Assembly (NCBI GenBank): GCA_905181965.1
Contig: CAJIZY010000020.1
Span: forward strand, 1-46,293
Length of the DNA stretch: 46,293 nt
Source: Akkermansiaceae bacterium
GTDB taxonomy: Bacteria; Verrucomicrobiota; Verrucomicrobiia; Verrucomicrobiales; Akkermansiaceae
Direction of reading: 5' to 3'
The notes below the pieces were generated by a model. The model did not search any database, was not told the DNA's origin, and saw nothing but the letters and a program-made list of their open reading frames with translations. Below are positions 35,427-43,221 of the stretch, piece after piece. Both the position numbers and the translations under genes were made by a program. Within the stretch, counting starts at the first letter, position 1; every line of letters starts with the position of its first letter.

Positions 35427-36986
35427 TTACTTCGTCGCTCTGGGATCCGAGCGGATCCCAAACTTCTGGGGAGTGAGAGTATCTTTGACTGCTTTGAGTT
35501 GGTTCTTGGGCAGGCGGTCTTTGGTTCTGGCGATCTCTTGCCATTGGGCCACCATTTCTTCAACCCGCTTCGGGTGCTTTGCGGAGAGGTCGAGGAGTTC
35601 TGTTCGGTCTTCGTTAAGGTTGTAAAGCTCCCAACGGCCCATTTTTGCAGAGGCTATTTTCCAGTCACCAGAGCGGAGCGCACGGTCTTTGGAGAAGTGG
35701 AAGTAGAGAGGATCGTGAGCCTTGCGTTCTTGTCCGGCAAAGATGGGGAGGAGAGATTTTCCCTGAAGAGGGTCAATCGTGCGACCGCCAATTGTTTTCG
35801 GATAAGAAACTTCACTGATCTCTATGCAGGTTGCCATGAAGTCAATGAGGTGAGAGGGTTGACGGGTAAAAGAATTAGGTCTCGTCTTCAGGAGAGATTT
35901 GGGACCGCGCACAATCATGGGCGACGAAATCCCGCCTTCGTGTTGGTTCTGCTTGTAAAGACGAAAGGGAGTATTGCCGAGTGAGGCCCAGCCGACATCA
36001 TAGCACCAGTAGGATTTTGGGTCCCAAGGTTTGAGTTCTTTGCCACGGGTGCGATCGAAGGGGCAGGCTCCGTTATCGGAGCAGAACATGATGAGAGTGT
36101 TGTCATAGAGGCCTTTCTTTTTAAGATGTGCGACGAGGCGGCCGATGTTTTGGTCGAGGACGTCAACCATCGCCGCATAAACTTCCATGCGGTCTCCTTC
36201 CCATTGTTTGGCTTCGGGCGATAGACTGTTCCATGCTGGAATATGGGCGGCTCGCGGCGAAAGTGGCCATTTGGCAGGAAGTAGGCCGGACTCAATTTGT
36301 TTTTCGTGGCGTCGTTGGCGAAGGATGTCCCATCCTTTAGTATACTTGTCCTTATATTTTTTATTCCATTTTTGGCAAGCCTGCAGTGGGTAGTGCGGAG
36401 CGTTGTAAGCGCAGTAGAGGAAGAAGGGGTCTGGGTTTTCCTCTTCTTTGACGCTCCAATGCTGGTCAATAAAATCGAGAGCGTAGTCGGTGATAACATT
36501 GGTGGTGTAAAATTGTTTTCCTTTGTGAGTAGCGGGGACTTTCCATGGCTTGCCGTCGAGCCGAAAGGTGTCGTCGCCGGTGAAGAAGTTGGTTGCTCCG
36601 GAGAGGTGGCCCCAGTAGCGGTCGAAACCAAAGTCCGTGGGTTGTTTTGAAAGATGCCATTTTCCGACCATCATCGTATGGTATTTGGCGGGTTTGAGGA
36701 CCTCGGCGATGCTTGCGCCGCGTGAGAGTGATGCCCCGCCAGCTTGGTCACAGTAGAGGCCGGTGAGGAGCGAGACACGGGAGGAATGGCATTTTGCGGT
36801 GTTGTAAAATTGGGTAAAACGGAGCCCTTCTTTTGCTAGAGTATCTAGATTGGGGGTGTTGATTTCCGAGCCATAGCAGCCGAGGTCAGAAAAGCCGAGG
36901 TCATCAGCCATGATGATGACGATATTCGGCTTCTTTTGAGCCGCAGCCCAGAAGGTGAGAAGAAGAGATATGATCATGAGGCGCAT
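35427..36986 (-). CDS. Secreted type I sulfatase, CHSSR active-site motif
   Basis: A 519-residue arylsulfatase-family enzyme with a short signal peptide (MIISLLLTFWAAAQ). Metal residues lie in NIVIIMADDLGFSDLGCYG. The formylglycine Cys66 is in NTAKCHSSRVSLLTGLY. MVGKWHLSKQP and FCSDNGACPFDRTRG hold further conserved residues, and the C-terminal subdomain (GDWKIASAKMGRWELYNLNED) is complete. The +2 position is Ser instead of Pro or Ala. This version also occurs, as far as I recall, in other planctomycete and verrucomicrobial sulfatases. It is divergent from the SGNH hydrolase at 37194 with 207 bp between them. Confidence 0.93.
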   Translation of the reverse strand: MRLMIISLLLTFWAAAQKKPNIVIIMADDLGFSDLGCYGSEINTPNLDTLAKEGLRFTQFYNTAKCHSSRVSLLTGLYCDQAGGASLSRGASIAEVLKPAKYHTMMVGKWHLSKQPTDFGFDRYWGHLSGATNFFTGDDTFRLDGKPWKVPATHKGKQFYTTNVITDYALDFIDQHWSVKEEENPDPFFLYCAYNAPHYPLQACQKWNKKYKDKYTKGWDILRQRRHEKQIESGLLPAKWPLSPRAAHIPAWNSLSPEAKQWEGDRMEVYAAMVDVLDQNIGRLVAHLKKKGLYDNTLIMFCSDNGACPFDRTRGKELKPWDPKSYWCYDVGWASLGNTPFRLYKQNQHEGGISSPMIVRGPKSLLKTRPNSFTRQPSHLIDFMATCIEISEVSYPKTIGGRTIDPLQGKSLLPIFAGQERKAHDPLYFHFSKDRALRSGDWKIASAKMGRWELYNLNEDRTELLDLSAKHPKRVEEMVAQWQEIARTKDRLPKNQLKAVKDTLTPQKFGIRSDPRATK

Positions 36987-37193
36987 GATGAGATCCTAGA
37001 TCCCAGAATAATGAGTGGGCATAAAAAAATTGATTGAGCGTTAGTCTGTTTTGAGCCGCAAAGGAAATAGAGATTTTGTGAAGTAAGATATTCTTGTCTC
37101 CAGCGAGGGAGATTCTTTGGCTTGCCCGAATCGGGGCAGCAAGGGTGAGGGCGGGTTCTTGCATCATGCATTTGAATACTATAGTGGCCATGA

Positions 37194-37876
37194 ATGATTC
37201 GAATGCTTGCCGCTTCTCTTCTTCTAATTGAGCTGGTCGCTGCGGCTCCAAAGAAAGGGCCTTTTAAACAGATCGAAGATGTTAAAGGGCTGCCAAGAGT
37301 TCTCTTGATTGGTGATTCGATCTCAATCGGATACACTCTCCCAGTCCGGAGTTTGTTACATGGAAAAGCGAATGTTCACCGCCCGCCTGTGAATTGTGCC
37401 GCAACAATTCATGGCCTTAAGAGCTTGGAGACGTGGTTGGCAACTGGAGGAGAAAATAAGAAGTGGGATATCATTCATTTTAATTGGGGTCTTCATGATC
37501 TTAAATATATGGGGCCTAACGGTGAAAATCTTGCGGACCCTAAGGCCGAGACTAGCAAGCAGCAGGTGGCTCCAAAGGCTTACGAAAAAAATTTACGCGA
37601 GTTGGTGAAGCGTCTGAAAAAAACTGGAGCGCGCTTGATTTGGCGAAATACAACCCCAGTGCCAACGGGCGTGCGAGGACGGGTGCCAGGGCATTCAGCC
37701 GAGTATAATAAAATCGCGGCGAGAGTAATGAATGAGATGGAAGTTGAGATTCACGATCTTTATTCGTTTGCTAAAAAAGTTTATTGGCCAACCAAAAGAA
37801 GGCGGACGTCCATTACACTCGCGCAGGCTCTATACAGCTTGCCGAAGAAGTGGTTAAAACCCTTAAAATTCAATAG
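37194..37876 (+). pseudogene. SGNH/GDSL hydrolase, one-base loss near 37780
   Basis: A secreted esterase-like protein of about 227 codons. Block I is PRVLLIGDSISIGY with the nucleophile Ser. NCAATIHGLKSLETWL and FNWGLHDLKYM follow, holding the Gly/Asn block. LIWRNTTPVP is also typical. Near 37780 the frame is lost by one missing T. In the next frame ANQKKADVHYTRAGSIQLAEEV supplies the catalytic Asp-x-His of block V and a stop at 37874-37876. The 683-bp span is one short of a multiple of three. Uncorrected, the frame runs on to 37940, into the next gene, and lacks the catalytic His. The likely substrate is an acyl ester on a polysaccharide. Confidence 0.85.
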
Positions 37877-37902
37877 CGAGAATTCTCAAAATACCTATCA
37901 AT

Positions 37903-39309
37903 ATGTCTTTGGCACAATCAATCGGCGCGCTTACTCCTGAATTTCTTTCTAGCCTACAGGAAGGATATGAAATGAAGAGTGAGGATTTGCTTCGTCATAA
38001 TGCTGTGACTAACAATGAGATTAACAAACTCGCATTGAATCGTCAGATCATCTCCGGCGAGGACGGGAATTTCAGTCATAAGATCAAGACGAAGGGGATC
38101 ACCAATCAAAGATCATCTGGGCGTTGCTGGATGTTCGCAGGTCTCAATATGATGCGGCCCAAGGTGATCCATGAGCAAGGGCTCGATAGCTTCGAGTTTT
38201 CAACGGCTTACCTTCAGTTTTGGGATAAAATGGAGAAGTCGAATCTTTACCTTGAAGACGTTATCGAGCTTCGTGAGGTTGATCGGCTTGACCGCGAGTG
38301 GTTGCTTATTAATGAGTGGATGGTGGGCGACGGTGGATGGTGGAATTATGTCGTTGGCTTAATTGGCAAGTATGGGGTCGTGCCTTCCTCGATCATGCCG
38401 GAAACTCACAGTAGCGAGAATACGCGCACCATGAATCTTGTTTTGGACCGTCTTCTGCGAGTGAAAGCCAATGAGATTTTGGAAGCTGCCAAAGGGGGGG
38501 CTCCAGTTGAAGACCTTCGTAAGCTCAAAGAGAAAGGCCTCTCTGATGTTTACCGATTTCTTGTGATTAATCTAGGTGAGCCGCCCAAAGAATTTGAATG
38601 GCGCTGTAAGGTCAAGGCCGACAAGGCTGAAACAGAAGAGGAAGAAGAAAAGGGTTCTTGGCCTCCGGTTGCTGAAAAGTTGACGGAGTGGAAATCCTTC
38701 TTACCGCAGTCATTTTACCGCGAATTTGTAGGGTTGGATCTCGATGATTTTGTTTGTCTCTACAATGATCCTAGTCAAGAAACTGAAGCCCATTTTCGTT
38801 TCCACCGTGCTCGAAATATTGCCGGAGCCGAGGAGATGAATTTTGCCAATATTGGAATCGATGAGATGAAGGCGGTTGCCATCAAATCGGTTCTGGCTAA
38901 CGAACCATTGTGGTTTGCAGTGAATATGGGCATCGACCAATCGGCCGAACACGGAGTGATGGAGGTGGACCTCTACGATTATAAGAAACTCTTCGATCTC
39001 AAGCTTGATCTTACTAAGGCTGAGCGCTCCCTTTTTGGAGCGGGGGCATCGAGCCATGCCATGGTCTTAACGGGTGTTGACCTGAAGGATGACAAGCCGC
39101 GCAAGTGGCTGGTTGAAAATAGCTGGGGTGATTCTAAAGGGAAGAAGGGAAAGTGGACTCTTTATGATGCTTGGTTCACGGAACATGTTTATACCGTCAT
39201 CGTGAACAGGAAGCACGTGCCCCCCAAGATTCTCGGGATCTTTGATCAGGAAGCCGCGGTTCTCCCAGCCTGGTATCCTGGTGCGCAAGGGATTGAAAAA
39301 AGCGGCTGA
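37903..39309 (+). CDS. pepC: C1B-family cysteine aminopeptidase (bleomycin hydrolase-like)
   Basis: A 468-residue cytoplasmic papain-fold peptidase, about the normal length for PepC/bleomycin hydrolase. Catalytic Cys75 lies in ITNQRSSGRCWMFAG. The His is in GASSHAMVLTGVD and the Asn in WLVENSWGDSKG, so the triad is complete. NEWMVGDGGWWNYVVGLI is a conserved family stretch. There is no signal peptide. Family members form hexameric barrels that remove N-terminal residues from small peptides. If the SGNH gene upstream is corrected, PepC starts 26 bp after it. Otherwise it overlaps that frame by 38 bp. Confidence 0.93.
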   Translation: MSLAQSIGALTPEFLSSLQEGYEMKSEDLLRHNAVTNNEINKLALNRQIISGEDGNFSHKIKTKGITNQRSSGRCWMFAGLNMMRPKVIHEQGLDSFEFSTAYLQFWDKMEKSNLYLEDVIELREVDRLDREWLLINEWMVGDGGWWNYVVGLIGKYGVVPSSIMPETHSSENTRTMNLVLDRLLRVKANEILEAAKGGAPVEDLRKLKEKGLSDVYRFLVINLGEPPKEFEWRCKVKADKAETEEEEEKGSWPPVAEKLTEWKSFLPQSFYREFVGLDLDDFVCLYNDPSQETEAHFRFHRARNIAGAEEMNFANIGIDEMKAVAIKSVLANEPLWFAVNMGIDQSAEHGVMEVDLYDYKKLFDLKLDLTKAERSLFGAGASSHAMVLTGVDLKDDKPRKWLVENSWGDSKGKKGKWTLYDAWFTEHVYTVIVNRKHVPPKILGIFDQEAAVLPAWYPGAQGIEKSG

Positions 39310-39398
39310 TTGGATCTGGGTTGGACCCCATTGAAAGGCCCGCGGGCTGTGATCCGTGGAGACTTTCCGGGGAGTGAGCCAATTGTCAGGAGAAGAAG

Positions 39399-39989
39399 TT
39401 ATTTTTTAGATGCCTCGAGTTCGGTGATAAAGATATTGCGGAATAAGTGTTGGCCGCCACCAGGAACCTCCGCTTGCACAGCGATAAATCCTGCCTCTAG
39501 ATCCTCAAGGCCCTCTCCTTTCCATGCTTCCTTCTCGTTGATCGTGAGAGAGATCTTTGTGCCCTTAACGATGAGCTTGAATTTGTTCCACTCGCGATCC
39601 TTGAGGAGTCCTTTGCTGGACGCTCCTTTGATACCGCCAACATCGCCCTCTTTGCCTTTTAAGAGATTCGCCTGATAGCGTTTAGGCCAGGGGCGGCCTT
39701 TTGGGACCTCGTTGTAGCGAAAGTAAACGCCGCTGTCCCACTTGTCTTCGCCAAGAGCTTTCCATTCGTATTCGAGTACGAAGTTTTGGTATTTCTTTTC
39801 AGACTGCACTAACCCGTTACCGCTTTTAATAAACATATTGCCACCCTTCACTTCAGCTTCGCATTTAAGCACGGTCCAGCCGTCCAAGTTCTTCCCGTTG
39901 AAGAGGGGGACGCGCTTCCCTTGAGCAGAGCAGGAAGTCAGAAGAGTGAAGGACAAGAGGAGTCGGATGATAAAATCTTTGGTAATCAT
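39399..39989 (-). CDS. DUF1080 (3-keto-disaccharide hydrolase fold) lipoprotein
   Basis: A 196-residue secreted protein with a lipoprotein signal (LLLSFTLLTSCSAQG). The mature part is a concanavalin-like beta-sandwich with the DUF1080 pattern: PLFNGKNLDGWTV, QNFVLEYEWKAL, DSGVYFRYNEVP, REWNKFKLIVKGTKI and FRNIFITEL. DUF1080 (3-keto-glucoside hydrolase) domains are abundant in this phylum. They are thought to act on, or bind, carbohydrates outside the cytoplasm. This one has a single domain. It is convergent with pepC and divergent from the esterase gene at 40207. Confidence 0.9.
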   Translation of the reverse strand: MITKDFIIRLLLSFTLLTSCSAQGKRVPLFNGKNLDGWTVLKCEAEVKGGNMFIKSGNGLVQSEKKYQNFVLEYEWKALGEDKWDSGVYFRYNEVPKGRPWPKRYQANLLKGKEGDVGGIKGASSKGLLKDREWNKFKLIVKGTKISLTINEKEAWKGEGLEDLEAGFIAVQAEVPGGGQHLFRNIFITELEASKK

Positions 39990-40140
39990 GGCAAAGATTA
40001 CGGGGATCTCGCGCCGATTATGACAAGAATTTTAGGAAAGATTCCGGTGGATGGGACCGACACCTTACGGAGGTGGTTTTAATGGAGACCCTGTAGCCTT
40101 AGGGTGGTTCTAAGAAGAATAGGAACGTGTTCTCTTTCGG

Positions 40141-40163
40141 GTAGGACGATCTGAGATTAGTCC
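40141..40163. repeat. Imperfect palindrome with GTAG lead (REP-like candidate)
   Basis: Begins GTAGGAC, then pairs GGAC with GTCC and ATCT with AGAT around a short loop, with a mismatch between the two stems. It shares the GTAGGAC beginning and GTC ending with the stronger palindrome at 44440. It lies in the 217-bp region between divergent secreted-protein genes. Confidence 0.3.
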
Positions 40164-40206
40164 TTTCAATCCTTCCGAGTCGGTGGAGAGTTCTTTCAAT
40201 TCGGCT

Positions 40207-41595
40207 ATGAAAGTAAATCTCTTCCTCAAAACCTCCCTGCTTCTTTTTGCGGCAGTTACCTCCGCCCATGCTACAAAAAATCCCGTCAAAGTATTTATCC
40301 TTTCCGGTCAATCTAACATGGTGGGTGCCGGGAAAGTGGATGGAGGTGGAACCCGGTGGGGTGCCGAGATGATTGACCCGGTGGTGTCAGTTTATGAAGG
40401 GAGCTACGATGCGAAGGCGGATTACGACTCCTTGAAGCCGATCAAGATGCTCAAGCTGGAGAAGTTTGGAGGAACGGAGCCGACTCCTTATCCTGGTGGG
40501 GGAGTTCAGGTGACACGGGGATTTTTTCAGCCCAAGGAATCTGGAATCTTCGAATTCCGGCCGGGCTACGGGGGATCTTCGAACTGCCTCATGGAAGTAG
40601 GCGGTAAGGAAGTGCATCGCCAGGAAGCGGGCGGAGAGGCTGTTCAAGCTGAGATTAAACTGGAAGGAGGGCAGAAGGTCCCGTTTAAGATCACCTACTT
40701 CACTCGCGATGCTAATGGCTTGGGTTGGACGGCCCGACTGGATGTCCCTGGTTCTTTGAAGACGCTGGTGAAGTTCGGAGGAAAGTATCCCTACTTGATG
40801 AATGACAAGGGTCAGTGGACGGCTCGTGACGATGTTTACTATCGAGGCGTCGTGACCGCGACGGGGAGCCGATGGATGGGAGTCCAAGGAGGAAGAATCG
40901 GGCCAGAATTAGGATTCGGGCATGCTGTTGGGGAAGCGGTTGAGGAGCCGGTCCTTGTTTTGAAAACCTCGCAGGGGAATCGTTCGCTGGGTTGGGACTT
41001 TCTTCCGCCGGGAGGCAAGCAGTATGAATTTGAAGGAAAGATATACGCTGGTTACAAGGAGTCACCTTTGAGCTGGGATAAGGGCACGGAGCCCAAGCCG
41101 ATCGGGTGGTATGCCGGGAAGCAGTACGATGATTGCTTTACGGCTGCTCACGAGGTTCTTGAAAACTTCGATGCCCAATTTCCACACTGGAAGGGGAGAG
41201 GATATGAGATCGTTGGCTTCGCCTGGTGGCAGGGTGATAAGGATCGCTATAATCTGGCGCACGCCAAAAAGTATGAGGAGAACCTTGTGCATCTCATTAA
41301 AACCCTGCGCGCTGAATTCAAAGCGCCCAAAGCCAAGTTCGTTGTCGCCACTCTCGGGCAAACCGCGAAGGATAGCACTGACGCAAATGAGAAACTCATT
41401 CTTGATGCTCAACTCGCGGTCGATGGAACCGCTAAAAAATATCCTGACTTTAAAGGAAACGTTTCTACCGTCTATACTCATCCTCTTAGTCAAGGCGGAG
41501 CGTCGAATAGCCATTACAATGGCAACGCTCAAACCTACATGGAGGTTGGATTGGCGATGGGTGAAGCGATGATGAAGCTGCTGGAGACCAAGTAG
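40207..41595 (+). CDS. Secreted sialate O-acetylesterase-like (SASA) enzyme with inserted sugar-binding-like domain
   Basis: A 462-residue secreted protein from ATG 40207 (40183 is possible), with a signal peptide (SLLLFAAVTSAHA). The SASA/DUF303 SGNH-type catalytic parts are KVFILSGQSNMVGAGK with the nucleophile Ser, GRIGPELGFGHAV, LVLKTSQGNRSLGWDF, GFAWWQGDKDR, and SNSHYNGNAQTY with the His. About 110 residues (roughly 95-205) are inserted after the first motif. They are beta-rich (FFQPKESGIFEFRPGYGG, FKITYFTRDANGLGWTARLD) and look like a PA14-type sugar-binding fold. It probably removes acetyl groups from polysaccharides. It converges on the sulfatase at 41632. Confidence 0.85.
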   Translation: MKVNLFLKTSLLLFAAVTSAHATKNPVKVFILSGQSNMVGAGKVDGGGTRWGAEMIDPVVSVYEGSYDAKADYDSLKPIKMLKLEKFGGTEPTPYPGGGVQVTRGFFQPKESGIFEFRPGYGGSSNCLMEVGGKEVHRQEAGGEAVQAEIKLEGGQKVPFKITYFTRDANGLGWTARLDVPGSLKTLVKFGGKYPYLMNDKGQWTARDDVYYRGVVTATGSRWMGVQGGRIGPELGFGHAVGEAVEEPVLVLKTSQGNRSLGWDFLPPGGKQYEFEGKIYAGYKESPLSWDKGTEPKPIGWYAGKQYDDCFTAAHEVLENFDAQFPHWKGRGYEIVGFAWWQGDKDRYNLAHAKKYEENLVHLIKTLRAEFKAPKAKFVVATLGQTAKDSTDANEKLILDAQLAVDGTAKKYPDFKGNVSTVYTHPLSQGGASNSHYNGNAQTYMEVGLAMGEAMMKLLETK

Positions 41596-41631
41596 GAGGC
41601 CGATCTATGTCCCAAGGATTAAGAGAAGAGC

Positions 41632-43221
41632 TTATTTCTTTCGAACACGAGCTCTCTCGGACTTGGCCTTGAACTCGGGGGCTGCTTTCTTTGGCAACCA
41701 TTTGGAGAGATCCTCAAGAGTGTCTTTGTGGCCTGGTTCATTTGCGAGATTGTGGAACTCATCCGAATCAGTCCGATGGTCATAGAGTTCCTTCGCGCCA
41801 TCTTCATAGGAAATCAAACGCCAGTCCCGGGAACGGATTGAGTGATTACCAAAGTAGGAAGAAGTGATCGCCGGCTCCTTCCGCGGTGTCGCCGCGTCAC
41901 GAAGTTGAGGTAAGAGTGAAACTCCCTCGAGATGGGAACTCGCAGGCAAGTCGCAAAGTTTGACTAAAGTGGGATAGATATCGAGCAAGCTGGCGGGCTC
42001 CTGGCAAGCCTCCCCCGGGTTAATCCCCGGCCCCACGAAAAGCAACGGAACCTTTGTTGATTCCTCCCATAGCGTGCGCTTTGCCCAATGCTGTTTTTCA
42101 CCCAAGTGGAATCCATGATCACTCCACAAAACAATTAGAGTATTCTCGGCATGAGGACTGGATTTTAAAGCTTCCAAAACGATGCCCACACAATGGTCGA
42201 CAAAACTAACGGAAGCCAAGTAAGCGTGGGTCAAGCTTCGCTGCTTTCCATGTTCAATCACTTCGGCATGAGTCGGAGCTAGTGCATAGTCATTGATTCC
42301 AAGAAAGTTCTTCGGTAGGTCATCGAGATCCGACTTCGGAGTTTGCGGAAGCCTCAGGGTTTTTGCATCGTAAAGCTCAAACCACTTGGGAGGAACGAAG
42401 AGTGGAACGTGAGGTCGAAAAAATCCGACCGACATAAAAAAGGGTTTCTCAAAATCTTCCTGGAGCGCTTTAGCCGCGTTCTTCGCCAGTTGGACATCGG
42501 CCATCTCGGCATCCTTCTCTGGATAAGCGCCCCAATCCCAAGCCGCACTCCAATCAGCGGGGCGACTCATTGGTTTCTTGGTTCTGGGACTCCTTTTCCG
42601 CCCAAGGGATCGATCAATCGCACCAGCCAATCGCCCATTGAAGTCCTGATGCAAAACCTTTCCACCAGCCAAAGTGAGATACCCGTGATCCTTAAAATAT
42701 TGCTGGATCGTAGGGATCTCTTTCAAAGCAGGTAATTGTTGGTAAGAGGGTCCGATTTCGTAACTCCCATGCCTTGTCGCCGCCACCCCCGACATCACGC
42801 TAACCCGCGAGCAGGAACAAACCGGAACAGTACAATGGGCATTGGCAAAATTTCGACCTCGTTTCGCAAGCGCATCCATGTGGGGAGTGAGCGCTCCGGG
42901 ATGACCTCCAAGGAATCCGGTCCAGTCATTGAGATCATCGATACAAATCATCAGGACATTGGGAGGAACTGTATTCTCCTCTTCATCTTGCGGTGATTCT
43001 GCTGCGAGAGCCTTGCGCACGGATGTAGCGACAGCCTCACCTAGTAGCTTCTGCTCTTCCTCTTTGTAGAAATGAACATCATTCCCCTTACGCCATGAAT
43101 CAAAGAGAGAAGAGTCCTTAACGACTCCATGCAGATCATTAATGATGATTTCAGGATACTTCTTCATGACTTCCAGAGCCGCGTCATTAAACTCCTTCGC
43201 TGCTCCCCTTGCGACGAGCAT
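41632..43221 (-). CDS. Sulfatase part of an SGNH hydrolase-sulfatase fusion, CSCSR motif
   Basis: The frame gives 529 residues, of which the first 75 or so are the C-terminal end of the SGNH hydrolase encoded upstream (YPEIIINDLHGVV, then NDVHFYKEEEQKLLG with the catalytic Asp-x-His). The sulfatase domain starts near VPPNVLMICIDDLNDW without its own signal peptide. The formylglycine motif is VPVCSCSRVSVMSG: Cys at +2 replaces Pro or Ala. VLWSDHGFHLGEKQHWAKRT and RSRDWRLISY are typical of iduronate-2-sulfatase-like enzymes. With one base removed near 43213 the two domains form one secreted polypeptide of about 872 residues. Confidence 0.88.
   Translation of the reverse strand: MLVARGAAKEFNDAALEVMKKYPEIIINDLHGVVKDSSLFDSWRKGNDVHFYKEEEQKLLGEAVATSVRKALAAESPQDEEENTVPPNVLMICIDDLNDWTGFLGGHPGALTPHMDALAKRGRNFANAHCTVPVCSCSRVSVMSGVAATRHGSYEIGPSYQQLPALKEIPTIQQYFKDHGYLTLAGGKVLHQDFNGRLAGAIDRSLGRKRSPRTKKPMSRPADWSAAWDWGAYPEKDAEMADVQLAKNAAKALQEDFEKPFFMSVGFFRPHVPLFVPPKWFELYDAKTLRLPQTPKSDLDDLPKNFLGINDYALAPTHAEVIEHGKQRSLTHAYLASVSFVDHCVGIVLEALKSSPHAENTLIVLWSDHGFHLGEKQHWAKRTLWEESTKVPLLFVGPGINPGEACQEPASLLDIYPTLVKLCDLPASSHLEGVSLLPQLRDAATPRKEPAITSSYFGNHSIRSRDWRLISYEDGAKELYDHRTDSDEFHNLANEPGHKDTLEDLSKWLPKKAAPEFKAKSERARVRKK

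Noticed and set aside
35915..36631. 238-codon open frame inside the CHSSR sulfatase gene
   Set aside because: Out-of-frame shadow rich in Ser and Thr; the sulfatase frame carries all conserved residues.
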